A DNA stretch of 64,000 bases from assembly GCF_029203285.1 (NCBI RefSeq), contig NZ_CP115669.1, forward strand, positions 2,666,001 to 2,730,000. The letters are read 5' to 3'. Numbering within the stretch: the first letter of the stretch is position 1; the number at the start of each line of letters is the position of its first letter. The notes under the pieces are model-generated. The model saw only the letters and a list, made by a program, of their open reading frames with translations, made no database searches and was not told where the DNA came from. The position numbers and the translations under genes are program-made. Positions 16,042 through 24,519 of this stretch are shown in pieces. The DNA is from Pseudomonas sp. PSE14. Lineage in GTDB: Bacteria > Pseudomonadota > Gammaproteobacteria > Pseudomonadales > Pseudomonadaceae.

Positions 16042-17481
16042 ATGAATTCCCACGTGCACACCTCCGGCACGGCCTTGCAGGACAGCCGCTCCGCGCGCTT
16101 CGCCATGGCCTGTTCCAACTGGGCCGAGCGCTGGTTCCCCGACTCCTGGGTGTTCGCGGCCCTCGCGGTGCTGATCGTCAGCGTCGCCGCCCTGGCCATG
16201 GGGGCGCCGGCCACTGCCACGGCCAAGGCCTTCGGCGATGGCTTCTGGAGCCTGATTCCCTTTACCATGCAGATGGCCTTCGTGGTCATCGGTGGCTATG
16301 TGGTGGCCAGCTCCGGCCCCGCCTCCCGACTCATCGACCTGTTCGCCCGCGTGCCGAAGAACGGCCGCTCGGCGGTGGCCTGGGTCGCGCTGATCTCCAT
16401 GACTGCATCGCTGCTCAACTGGGGCCTGTCCCTGGTATTCGGCGGCCTGCTGGTACGCGCCCTGGCGCGCCGCGAAGACCTGAAGATGGACTACCGCGCC
16501 GCCGGCGCCGCTGCCTACCTGGGTCTGGGCGCCGTATGGGCGTTGGGGCTGTCGTCCTCCGCCGCGCAGCTGCAGGCCAACCCGGCCAGCCTGCCGCCGT
16601 CGATCCTGGCGATCACCGGCGTCATCCCATTCACCGAGACCATCTTCCTCTGGCAGTCGGGCGTGATGTTGCTGGCCCTGGTGCTGGTATCGCTGGTCAT
16701 CGCCTACATGACCGCTCCCGGCGCCAGCAGCGCCCGTGACGCCAAGGCCTGCGGCGTGGACGTCAGCTTCGCGGCGCCGAGCACGCCCAAGCCGAGCCGC
16801 CCGGGCGAGTGGCTGGAGCACAGCCCGCTGTTGATCCTGCTGCTGGTGGCGCTGGCTGCCGGTTGGCTGGTCAACGAGTTCAGCACCAAGCCGGCGATCC
16901 TGGCGATTTCCGGCCTGAACACCTACAACCTGCTGTTCATCATGGTTGGCGCGCTGCTGCACTGGCGCCCGCGCAGCTTCCTCGACGCCGTGGCCCGCGC
17001 CGTGCCGACCACCACCGGGGTGCTGATCCAGTTCCCGCTGTACGGCTCCATCGCGGCGATCCTCACCACCGTGAAAGGCGGCGACGGCTCGACCCTGGCG
17101 CACCACATCTCCACCTTCTTCGTGCAGATCGCCTCCCACGACACCTATGCGCTGCTGATGGGCGTGTACTCCGCCGTGCTGGGTTTCTTCATCCCTTCCG
17201 GCGGTGGCAAGTGGATCATCGAGGCGCCCTATGTGATGCAGGTGGCCAATGACCTGCAGTTCCACCTGGGCTGGGCGGTGCAGATCTACAACGCCGCCGA
17301 GGCGCTGCCGAACCTGATCAACCCGTTCTACATGCTGCCGCTGCTGGGCGTACTGGGCCTGAAGGCGCGCGACCTGATCGGGTTCAGCTTCGTGCAGTTG
17401 CTGGTTCACGTGCCGCTGGTGCTGTTCCTGCTCTGGGCGCTGGGCACCACCCTGCAATACCTGCCACCGGTACAGCCGTAG
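16042..17481 (+). CDS. atoE: Short-chain fatty acid transporter, AtoE family
   Basis: A 479-residue integral membrane protein with many hydrophobic helices. It begins with the family's 'ARFAMACSNWAERWFPDSW' stretch and contains 'MTASLLNWGLSLVFGGLL', 'GVLIQFPLYGSIAAIL' and 'FIPSGGGKWIIEAPYVM'. It is likely to import short-chain acids such as acetoacetate or butyrate. GAGG lies 9 bases before the ATG. Although it follows atoB, a strong terminator lies between, so it probably also has its own promoter. Confidence 0.87.
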   Translation: MNSHVHTSGTALQDSRSARFAMACSNWAERWFPDSWVFAALAVLIVSVAALAMGAPATATAKAFGDGFWSLIPFTMQMAFVVIGGYVVASSGPASRLIDLFARVPKNGRSAVAWVALISMTASLLNWGLSLVFGGLLVRALARREDLKMDYRAAGAAAYLGLGAVWALGLSSSAAQLQANPASLPPSILAITGVIPFTETIFLWQSGVMLLALVLVSLVIAYMTAPGASSARDAKACGVDVSFAAPSTPKPSRPGEWLEHSPLLILLLVALAAGWLVNEFSTKPAILAISGLNTYNLLFIMVGALLHWRPRSFLDAVARAVPTTTGVLIQFPLYGSIAAILTTVKGGDGSTLAHHISTFFVQIASHDTYALLMGVYSAVLGFFIPSGGGKWIIEAPYVMQVANDLQFHLGWAVQIYNAAEALPNLINPFYMLPLLGVLGLKARDLIGFSFVQLLVHVPLVLFLLWALGTTLQYLPPVQP

Positions 17482-17507
17482 CCACGCGCTCGGCGCTGGG
17501 GACGGCG

Positions 17508-17540
17508 AGCCCGGATGTCTTTTGGCATTCGGGCTTTTTT
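17508..17540 (+). terminator. Rho-independent terminator after atoE
   Basis: AGCCCGGATG pairs with CATTCGGGCT (one G-T pair), followed by a run of Ts, 27 bases after the atoE stop. Confidence 0.85.
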
Positions 17541-17667
17541 ATGGGGGATGCTTTGGTATATGGCCAAGCTCGATCAGGGCGATGCGGCGGGCGAGGCGGG
17601 GTGTTATGTAATGGAGAGCTTGAGCGATCGGTAGGAGCGGACTTTGTCCGCGATGCTTTTGCTTTTC

Positions 17668-18035
17668 GTAGGGCGAATAATGCCTAAGGCGTTATCCGCC
17701 GTCTTGTTCGGTGTTTCCGCGCCGCTTCGGCGTGTGTTGATGTATTTGGTTTCGCCCCCTCGGGCGACCTACTTTGCCAAACGACGCAAAGTAGGCAAAA
17801 GTCTCTGCCCCTGCATCCGGTTTTTCGCTTAGGCGAAAAATTCCCTCGCTCCATCGAAGTTTCAGGGGCACGCGTCGACGGGCCATCCCTGGCCCAACGA
17901 CGCTCTCGCGGCATCCATGCCGCTCAACCCCTGAAACTCCGATTCCACTCGGCCTCCTGAAGGGGCGCTCCGGAGTGCGCGGATGTTTCTCTGGAAGTCC
18001 TCAATAGCCAGAGCCAATGCGGGGGCACGGCGCCC
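17668..18035 (+). repeat. Structured dispersed repeat, copy A
   Basis: It starts with the GTAGGGCGAATAA hairpin, then has a hairpin CTACTTTGC / GCAAAGTAG, a TTTTTCGC / GGCGAAAAA hairpin, and a branched fold (17858-17938) whose outer stem AGTTTCAGGGG / CCCCTGAAACT encloses two arms: GCGTCG..GGGCCA / TGGCCC..CGACGC and GCGGCA / TGCCGC. It ends near CCAGAG. Copies B (47871) and C (53801) are close relatives in the same orientation; D and E are diverged reverse copies. Confidence 0.85.
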
Positions 18036-18116
18036 GTAGGAGCGGACCTTGTCCGCGAAAGCCATCGCGGCGAAATCCGCGCTGACAGGGCAGCACCCGG
18101 GTTTGTCGCCAACCTG

Positions 18117-18175
18117 TAGGAGCGAGCTTGCTCGCGAACCACGGCTAATCGCGGACGGAGTCCGCTCCTACAAGA
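18117..18175. repeat. Hybrid pair of two REP types
   Basis: GTAGGAGCGAGCTTGCTCGC faces a reverse GCGGACGGAGTCCGCTCCTAC. The two arms belong to different REP subtypes but share GTAGGAGCG ends, which suggests that the ends rather than the loops define the unit. Confidence 0.75.
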
Positions 18176-18218
18176 GCCACATGTATCCGTAGGAGCGGAC
18201 TCCGTCCGCGATGCTCTT

Positions 18219-18704
18219 GTAGGGCGAATAACGCGCAGCGTTATCCGCCGTGATGGGTTTCGCTTCGCTCTACGCCATCCTACGAAGCACACCCACAGTC
18301 CCCGGCGCGCGCAGAGTCCCGTCAGGAGGCCGAGTGGAGGTATTGCGCAGAGGGGCGAGTGGGATGGATGCCGCGAGACGACTAGGCGTCCCCGCTAAGA
18401 GGGCCAGGGATGTCCCTTCTACGCCGCCCCTCGGAGCAATGCCGGAGCGAGGGAAACGGAGCGAAGCGAAGTAACAGCCGAAGGCTGGCCCGAAGGGTGA
18501 GCGAAGCGAATCAGTCCGGCGAAGCCGGACCCGGATGCCGGGACGAGCCTTCTTGGTTACTTCTTTGGGGGGCGGCCTTCCGACGTTTGAAAGCAGTAAC
18601 TCGCCCGAGGGGGGCGAAACAAGAAATATCCGAGCACGCCGAAGCGGCGCAGGAACACCCAACCCTAAAACGGCAGATAACGCCAGAGGCTTTATACGCC
18701 CTAC
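18219..18704 (-). repeat. Structured dispersed repeat, copy D (diverged, reverse)
   Basis: Read on the minus strand it has the same order of parts as copy A: CGCCGCTTCGGCG, CGCCCCCCTCGGGCG, a hairpin GTTACT..CTTT / AAAG..AGTAAC, a GTCCGGCTTCGCCGGAC hairpin, an outer stem GAGGGGC / GCCCCTC, GCGGCATCCAT, and CTCCACTCGGCCTCCTGA. It is longer than the other copies, with extra hairpins and insertions, and is bounded by GTAGGGCG-type ends on both sides. Confidence 0.75.
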
Positions 18705-18735
18705 GTTCCCGCTCATGCCCTGCGTAGGAGCCGAC

Positions 18736-20835
18736 CTAGAACCCACTCTCCCGCAACGCCACCGCCAGCAGCCGGGTAACACCTTCCCCCAGCCAACTGC
18801 GCCGCGCTCCATCGATCTGCAGGTGCCCCCGCGTCTCGTGCAGGTTCGGCGGAGCCGCATCGAGCTTCACCAGCACATGGAACAGCGCCGGGTTGGGCAC
18901 CAGCGCCTCGCCCTGGGCGTTGACGTTCAGCGGGCCGCCGTAACGCGAGGCGAGCATCGGTTGCTCCAGCTGGCTGACGCGGGTGGTGCCGATCAGCACT
19001 ACCTGGCCGTCGATGGCGCTCGGTACGCCTTCGGGGTAGAAGCGCACATGGCCGCCGTCGGTGAGGCGCTGCACCTCGTCCTGCTTGACGTAGGCGTCCA
19101 CCAGCCAGGAACTCGGGTCGACCAGCACGCCGATGGGCTCGCGGGTGTTGATCCACTGGCCGGCCTTCCATTCCGGGTTCACGTCCATCCAGCGGCCGTC
19201 GAAGGGTGCCTGCAGCGTGAGGCGGGCCATCTCGTTGCGGGCGGCGCGGGCTTGCTGGTATTCGACGCCCAGGCGCTGGCGGGTGACGGCTTCCTCGGAG
19301 AGCCCCGACGGGTCGGCGAGCATGCCGGCCAGACGGCCTTCGTAGCCTCGGATGCTGGCCTCGCTGCCGCGTACCTTGGCGGCAATGTCGGGCTCCTCCA
19401 TCACCGCCAGGGTCTCGCCCCTGGTTACTGCGCCGCCGGGGCGCACGTGGCGCAGCAGCGCAGGGAAGGGCGCGTAGACGTGCAACTGCTGCGCCGCGCG
19501 GGCCACGCCCATGGCGTGCACCTGGGTACGCCAGGGCACCGCGAGCAGGAGCAGCACCGCGGCGAGAATCCCCAGGAACACCACCTTGCGCCGCGACTTC
19601 ACTTCCGCGCGGCGCTCCCACCAGACCTTGAGTTCGCGCCACACGGGCTGAACGATGAACCAGCTGATTTCCACGGCGAACAGGAAGATCCCCAGCAGTT
19701 TGAAGAAGAAGTAGTAGACCGCCACGGCGATGCCGAGGAACAGCAGCAGGCGATAGACCCAGGTACCGAAGGCGAAGGCCACCAGCAGGCGGCGCTTGCC
19801 GGTGGGGAAGTGCTCCGGCCAGGGCTCGTCCAGCCCCAGCAGGTTGCGTCGCAGCGCGGTGCGGGCCAGGGCGCCGGCGCGTTCGTGCAGGTTGGGGAAG
19901 TCCAGCAGGTCGGAGAAGATGAAGTAGCCGTCGAAGCGCATGAACGGGCTGGCGTTCAGCGCCAGGGACAGCGCCCAGCTGGTGGTGGCGAGGTACAGCA
20001 GGGCATTGCGCAGCGGACCCGGATCGGCCAGCGCCCAGCCCAGCGTCGACAGTCCGGCCAGGCCCAGCTCGGTGACGATCCCCGCGCTGGCGATCGCCAG
20101 GCGCTGGCGGTTGCTGCGCAGCTTCCAGCTTTCCCCGGTGTCGGTGTAGAGCATCGGCCACATCACCACGAAGGCGACGCCCATGTGCGCCACCTTCAAT
20201 CCCAGCCGCGTCGCCACCAGGGCATGGCCCATCTCGTGCAGCGTCTTGGCCACCACCAGGGCGGCGGCGAAGCTGAGCAGGCCTTCGAAGGAGAAGGACT
20301 CCACCACGTCATGGGTGAAGGTGTCCCACTGGTGCGCCACCAGCACGATGCCGGCCAGGCTCAGGAGCAGCACCAGCAGCGCCACGTAGCGGTTGAACAG
20401 CCAGTCCAGGCTGCCGGCGATGGCGCGCAGGAAGCGCTGCGGGCGGATCAGCGGAATGCGGAAGAACAGGTAGTGGTGCAGCCACCACTTCCAGGTGGTC
20501 CACTGGTTGCCTTCGCTGCGGGCCTGCAGGCGTGCCAGGGCTTCGGGGCCCGAGCGCAGCAGTTGGTGGTGTTCGAGGAACTGGCGAAAGTCCAGCACCT
20601 GTTCGGCGTCGGGGTTGAGCGCGGTCTGCTCGGCGATCTGCTCGCTGATCTGCCGGGGTGTCTGCTCCCAGCGCAGCAGGCATTCGAACTCCAGCCAGCC
20701 GATGCGGTAGAAGCGGTTGAGCACGCTGTCCTGGATCACCCATACCGGCTCGCCGTCCGGGCCGGGGGCGGCTTCGGACAGGCGCAGGTCGTCGCGCAGC
20801 GGCGGGGTGGGCAGGTCTTCGACGGCGACGTCCAT
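18736..20835 (-). CDS. PqqD-like / M50 site-2 protease / HlyD fusion, membrane component of adhesin exporter
   Basis: A 699-residue protein. Residues about 20-100 resemble a PqqD-type wHTH domain ('VLNRFYRIGWLEFECLLRW ... ISEQIAEQT'). About 145-430 is a multi-pass M50 metalloprotease with H200-E-M-G-H204 and 'NASPFMRFDG' (D302) as third zinc ligand, so the active site looks complete. After a further helix near residue 405, about 430-690 is a HlyD-like periplasmic adaptor with 'YAPFPALLRHVRPGGAVTRGETLAVME'. Its start at 20835 overlaps the stop of the upstream gene (TGATG). It is the last gene of the five-gene block. I infer an inner-membrane export or processing unit for the giant surface protein. 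Confidence 0.78.
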   Translation of the reverse strand: MDVAVEDLPTPPLRDDLRLSEAAPGPDGEPVWVIQDSVLNRFYRIGWLEFECLLRWEQTPRQISEQIAEQTALNPDAEQVLDFRQFLEHHQLLRSGPEALARLQARSEGNQWTTWKWWLHHYLFFRIPLIRPQRFLRAIAGSLDWLFNRYVALLVLLLSLAGIVLVAHQWDTFTHDVVESFSFEGLLSFAAALVVAKTLHEMGHALVATRLGLKVAHMGVAFVVMWPMLYTDTGESWKLRSNRQRLAIASAGIVTELGLAGLSTLGWALADPGPLRNALLYLATTSWALSLALNASPFMRFDGYFIFSDLLDFPNLHERAGALARTALRRNLLGLDEPWPEHFPTGKRRLLVAFAFGTWVYRLLLFLGIAVAVYYFFFKLLGIFLFAVEISWFIVQPVWRELKVWWERRAEVKSRRKVVFLGILAAVLLLLAVPWRTQVHAMGVARAAQQLHVYAPFPALLRHVRPGGAVTRGETLAVMEEPDIAAKVRGSEASIRGYEGRLAGMLADPSGLSEEAVTRQRLGVEYQQARAARNEMARLTLQAPFDGRWMDVNPEWKAGQWINTREPIGVLVDPSSWLVDAYVKQDEVQRLTDGGHVRFYPEGVPSAIDGQVVLIGTTRVSQLEQPMLASRYGGPLNVNAQGEALVPNPALFHVLVKLDAAPPNLHETRGHLQIDGARRSWLGEGVTRLLAVALRESGF

Positions 20836-22175
20836 CACCAGCCCGTCCAGGCGCGCAGCGAGGCCAGCGGCCGGCGCAGCAGGTAGTAGCCGAGCACCAC
20901 GCGCTCGCCATAGAGCTTGGCCGTGCCGTGCAGGCCGAGGCGGGCGTGGGGCGGGGCGTTCTCGACGCTGGCCAGCAGACGGTAGGAGGCCACGCCTTCG
21001 TCGCTGGGCTTGGCCTGGTAGCTGGTTTCGAGGATGGCCCCGTGCAGCGGGTCGAGGGGGTAGGCGGTGAGGAACAGCGCGACTTTCGCCCCCGGCTCCA
21101 GGGCGATGGCGTCGGCCACCGGCAGCTGGATGCGCATGCCCGGTTCGCTCGGGTCGGCCACCTGGAGGATGCGTTCGCCGGTGACCACCGGCTTGCCCAG
21201 CCAGTCGTTGGGGTCGCTGTACACGGCGACGCCGGCGCGCGGCGAGAGCACCCGGGTGCGCGCCAGTTGTGCCTGCACGGCGGCCAGTTCGGCGCGGCGC
21301 TGGCGGGCGCGGCCATCGAGCACGGTCAGTTCGCTCTTGCTCTGCGGGTTGTCGAAGGCGCGCTGGCTGGCGGCCAGGAGTTCGGCGTCGGCTACCGCGA
21401 CTTCCTTGGCCAGCACGTCGGCGCGGCTGCGCAGGGTGGTTTCGTCGAGTTCGAACAAGGGCGTGCCGACGTCCACCGGCTGGTTGGGCCGCACCAGCAT
21501 CCGGGCGATCACCCCGTCGATGGGCGAGCTGATTGCCTGGGCGTTGCGCGAGACCACCTCGGCCGGCGCCAGGGCGGTCTGCCGTACCGGGACCAGCAGC
21601 AGCGCGCCGAGGGCGAGCGCGCCGATGAGCAGCTGGCGCTTGCTCGGCCGCCAGAAGCGCAGACGCGGGCGTGGACCGAAGGCGGCCCAGGCGTGCGCCC
21701 AGGTCTGCCAGATGCCTTGCAGCAGCGGTTGCAGGTTGCGCGCGGGGGCTTCGTCGAGGAGGAACAGCACCAGCCCCTGGCGTTGCCCGGCGCGGTCGTG
21801 CAGTGGCACGCACCAGAGCCCGGCGGGCCACCACTCGGCCCAGCCTTCGGCGATGTCCGGCGGCGGGTCGAGGGCCTCGCGGGCGAGCCAGGCCGGCGCG
21901 GCGTCGGGCAGTTGCGCGGCGATCCACTGGCTGGCGCGTTCCAGCCAGACCAGGTAGGGCGAGTCTTCCGTGGGCTTGGCCAGGCCGGAGACGGCCAGCA
22001 ACTCGTTGCGCGTGTCGTGGCAGGCGAACACCAGTGCCTGGTGGAAGCGCAGCAGCGGGAACAGATCGTTGGCGATGCTGAACGCCAGGGCGTTCAGCGA
22101 GTCGGCCGCCAGCGCCCGGTCGCGTACGTTGGCCAGGCTCAGCAGCAGCTGGGGTGGAGGCAGCAGCTCACTCAT
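20835..22175 (-). CDS. HlyD-family membrane fusion protein with GAF-like N-terminus
   Basis: A 446-residue protein. Residues 1-165 are soluble and GAF-like in pattern ('ADSLNALAFSIANDLFPLLRF', 'GLWCVPLHDRAGQRQGLVLF'). One transmembrane helix lies at about 181-197. The remainder is a HlyD-type adaptor with a lipoyl-like half motif 'SSPIDGVIARMLVRPNQPVD' and a coiled-coil stretch about 245-310. An N-terminal sensor-like domain in the cytoplasm is unusual for an adaptor. ATG 22175 overlaps the preceding stop by 8 bases, which indicates translational coupling. Confidence 0.75.
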   Translation of the reverse strand: MSELLPPPQLLLSLANVRDRALAADSLNALAFSIANDLFPLLRFHQALVFACHDTRNELLAVSGLAKPTEDSPYLVWLERASQWIAAQLPDAAPAWLAREALDPPPDIAEGWAEWWPAGLWCVPLHDRAGQRQGLVLFLLDEAPARNLQPLLQGIWQTWAHAWAAFGPRPRLRFWRPSKRQLLIGALALGALLLVPVRQTALAPAEVVSRNAQAISSPIDGVIARMLVRPNQPVDVGTPLFELDETTLRSRADVLAKEVAVADAELLAASQRAFDNPQSKSELTVLDGRARQRRAELAAVQAQLARTRVLSPRAGVAVYSDPNDWLGKPVVTGERILQVADPSEPGMRIQLPVADAIALEPGAKVALFLTAYPLDPLHGAILETSYQAKPSDEGVASYRLLASVENAPPHARLGLHGTAKLYGERVVLGYYLLRRPLASLRAWTGW

Positions 22176-22950
22176 GGCTTTCGGGGAAGCGCGCGACCCC
22201 ACTCATGCCGGCGATCAGTTCGGGGTAGCTGGCATCCAGCTTGGCCTCCAGTTCCACGGTCTGCGCTACGGCGTCGACCCGCGCGTTGATCGCGCTGACC
22301 TTGGCCGGGTAGAGCTTGCCGGTTTCGTGGATGTCCACCTGCAGCGGCATGCCCGGTTGCAGGCGCGGCAGCAGGGAGGAGGGCACGTTGAGGCGGACCT
22401 TCAGGGCGCCGTCGCTGACCAGGTCGAACAGCGGCGTGCCGGCGGAGACGGTCTGGTACGGCTTGACGTAGACCTTGGCGATGCGCCCGGAGAAGGGCGC
22501 GTCGACCAGGCAGTAGCCGGCCTGGGCGCGGGCCAGGGTGAGGGCGCCATCGGCCTTTTCCACCTCGGTGTTGGCCATGGCCACTTCCAGATCGCCCACG
22601 GCGTCGAGCTTGCGCAGGTTGCGCTTGGCCGCGAGGTTGGCGCGGGCCATGTTCAGCTCGGCGGCGGCGACCTTGGCGCGGGCGTTCACTTCGGTGCAGC
22701 CCAGCTGGGCGAGCTGCGCGTCCTTGGCAACCTTCTCGCCGAGGCTGGCCTTGAGCGCGCCGAGGGTGCCGTTCATCTGCGCGGAGAGGGTGGTTTCCAG
22801 GTCGGAGACCAGCAGCACGCGGATCGCCCCCGGATCGTTGTCCGGGGTCGTCGGCAGGGTGGCGCTGGCGTCGGCAGCCAGAGCCGGCTGCAGGAACATC
22901 AGGCAGAGCGGGAGGAACAGGTACGACGATTTACTGCGCAGGTGCGGCAT
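22168..22950 (-). CDS. Periplasmic adaptor (HlyD/RND-MFP type) with signal peptide
   Basis: A 260-residue protein with a signal peptide (hydrophobic core 'YLFLPLCLMFLQPALA', likely cut after ALA). The mature part has a short coiled coil with 'LSAQMNGTLGALKASLGEKV' and 'VDAPFSGRIAKVYVKPYQTV', the lipoyl-domain signature of membrane fusion proteins. ATG 22950 lies 20 bases inside the end of the TolC-like gene. It probably bridges the inner-membrane parts and the TolC-like channel. Confidence 0.8.
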   Translation of the reverse strand: MPHLRSKSSYLFLPLCLMFLQPALAADASATLPTTPDNDPGAIRVLLVSDLETTLSAQMNGTLGALKASLGEKVAKDAQLAQLGCTEVNARAKVAAAELNMARANLAAKRNLRKLDAVGDLEVAMANTEVEKADGALTLARAQAGYCLVDAPFSGRIAKVYVKPYQTVSAGTPLFDLVSDGALKVRLNVPSSLLPRLQPGMPLQVDIHETGKLYPAKVSAINARVDAVAQTVELEAKLDASYPELIAGMSGVARFPESHE

Positions 22951-24481
22951 TGGCGCTTCCTTCCTGACTACCAAGGCCACTGCTGGCCAGAAGGTTGGTG
23001 CTGGATTGCTGTTCGAGGGTGCGCTGGATTTCCCGTGCGAGGGTCTTCACGTCGTGGTTCTCGATTTCCTTGGGCATCACTTCGAAGCCCACCGAGTTGT
23101 ACAGCCGGCCCCAGGCGGCCTGGGCGTCGGAGTAGGCGGCCTCCCGTTGGTAGCGCGAGAGCAGGTAGCGGCCTTCGGCGCGGATCAGCTCCAGCTCGCT
23201 GCCCAGGGCGGCGCCACGGGCGGACTGGGCGTAGTCGAGCAGGCTCTTGTCAACCCGCAGGCTTTCGTCGGCGAATTCCACCTCCTGGCGCGCCAGTTGG
23301 TAGCGCAGCAGGCCGACGCGGACCTGGGTGAGGATGGCCATGGACAGCGCGGTGCGGCGCATGTCGTCGGTCTTCTCCTGGCTCTCCTCGGCGGCCTTGA
23401 TGTCCGGGTACTGCAGCAGGCGCAGCAGGTTCATCGAAACCTGGACGCCGGTCTGGTTCCAGTCGTTGTTGTAGAGGTACTTGTTGGAGTCGTACTCGTA
23501 GCCGTAGTTGAAGCTGATGTTGGGCCACAGCTGCGCCTTGGCGATCTTCAGATCGTTCATGTCGACGCGCTTGCGGTACCACTCTTCCATGATCTCCGGG
23601 CGGTGCTCCAGGGACAGGCGCTCCAGCTGGTCGGTGTTGTTGGTCACCAGCGGCAGCGGCTGCTCGCTGACGTCGGCGAGCACCATCTTGGTGTTGGGCG
23701 GCAGCGACATCAGGGCGGCCAGTTCGGCGCGGGCGAACTCCAGGTCCTGGCGGCGCACGGTGAGCATGTACACCGAGTCGAGCAGGGCGCGCTGGTAGGC
23801 GAGGATATCCTGGCGCGGCAGCAGGCCCTTGCCCTCGGCCTCGCGGGCGGAGGTCAGGGCGCGGTGGGTGCGCATCAGCAGGCCGTCCACTTCCGGCAGC
23901 AGGCGCTGGGCGCCCAGGGCGCGCCAGTAGGCGTTGCGCACGTCCTGCAGGACGTTCTGCGCGACCTTCTCGCGGCGCTCTTCGGCCATCAGCATCTGGT
24001 CGTTCTTCTGCTGGGTGCGGTAGTAGGCGACGCCGAAGTCCAGCAGGCTCCACGACAGGCCGAGGCTGTACAGCGTGCGGTAGCGTTCCTCGGAGGTGGA
24101 GGGCCGCAAGCTGACCTGGCGGTCCTCGATGCCGATGGAGGTGCCGCCTGAGTCATTGTTGCGCCCGGCGTAGCCGGCGGAGGCCACCACGCGCGGCAGC
24201 ATCTCGTGACTGGTGACGTCGCGCAGGTCGGAGGCCAGCGCGCTTTCCAGCAGCTTGAGGCGATAGTCGAGGTTGTATTTCAACGCGCGCGCCGAGGCTT
24301 CGTAGAAGGTGATCGGCCCGTTCACCGGCTCCTGTTCCTTGTACATCCGCGCCTGGTCTTCGATGACCCGCTGGCGCATCTCGTCCTGGGTGTAGGGCTT
24401 GGGCTCGAACTGCGAGCAGGCGGCCAGCAGTACGGTACTGGCGATCGTGGCGCTCAGGCATTTCAGGGCGTATGCGGGCAT
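22931..24481 (-). CDS. TolC-family outer membrane lipoprotein
   Basis: A 516-residue outer membrane efflux protein. The N-terminus has a lipobox LAAC (Cys 22) after a hydrophobic stretch, so it is a lipoprotein. The body has the two long alpha-helical hairpin repeats typical of TolC ('SARALKYNLDYRLKLLESAL', 'QDILAYQRALLDSVYMLTV', 'QVRVGLLRYQLARQEVEFAD'). I take ATG 24481 because AAGGA lies 8 bases upstream and the signal length is then normal. An alternative ATG at 24523 overlaps the adhesin stop. It should form the exit duct for the giant protein. Confidence 0.85.
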   Translation of the reverse strand: MPAYALKCLSATIASTVLLAACSQFEPKPYTQDEMRQRVIEDQARMYKEQEPVNGPITFYEASARALKYNLDYRLKLLESALASDLRDVTSHEMLPRVVASAGYAGRNNDSGGTSIGIEDRQVSLRPSTSEERYRTLYSLGLSWSLLDFGVAYYRTQQKNDQMLMAEERREKVAQNVLQDVRNAYWRALGAQRLLPEVDGLLMRTHRALTSAREAEGKGLLPRQDILAYQRALLDSVYMLTVRRQDLEFARAELAALMSLPPNTKMVLADVSEQPLPLVTNNTDQLERLSLEHRPEIMEEWYRKRVDMNDLKIAKAQLWPNISFNYGYEYDSNKYLYNNDWNQTGVQVSMNLLRLLQYPDIKAAEESQEKTDDMRRTALSMAILTQVRVGLLRYQLARQEVEFADESLRVDKSLLDYAQSARGAALGSELELIRAEGRYLLSRYQREAAYSDAQAAWGRLYNSVGFEVMPKEIENHDVKTLAREIQRTLEQQSSTNLLASSGLGSQEGSANAAPAQ

Positions 24482-24519
24482 GTTCAGTCCTTGGTCCTTC
24501 CGTGATTTTTGCGTACGCA

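Larger units (their letters stand above)
17541..18735. other. Gene-free repeat-rich region
   Basis: No credible gene. From left to right it has a REP of the GGAGCGGACTTTGTCCGC type (17632-17655), structured repeat copy A (17668-18035), another REP (18037-18062), a mixed pair of two REP types (18117-18175), a further REP (18189-18212) and structured repeat copy D in reverse (18219-18704). Short open frames here are by-products of the repeats. Confidence 0.8.

Noticed and set aside
17858-17938. tRNA gene suggested by the three-way fold
   Set aside because: There is no anticodon, T-loop or conserved tRNA bases, the arm lengths are wrong, and copies recur in several places.
8445-18212. CRISPR array suggested by repeated GAGCGAGCTTGCTCGC units
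   Set aside because: Copies are palindromic, in inverted pairs and far apart, without regular spacers or cas genes. They are REPs.
17660-18730. Several 60-200 residue open frames in the gene-free region
   Set aside because: The same frames appear in repeats B, C and E, without ribosome-binding sites and with frame-breaking differences. They reflect repeat sequence, not genes.
18736-21927. One 1063-residue minus-strand gene
   Set aside because: The part upstream of 20835 is an arginine/alanine-rich shadow of the HlyD gene that lies in another frame. The true start is ATG 20835, overlapping that gene's stop.
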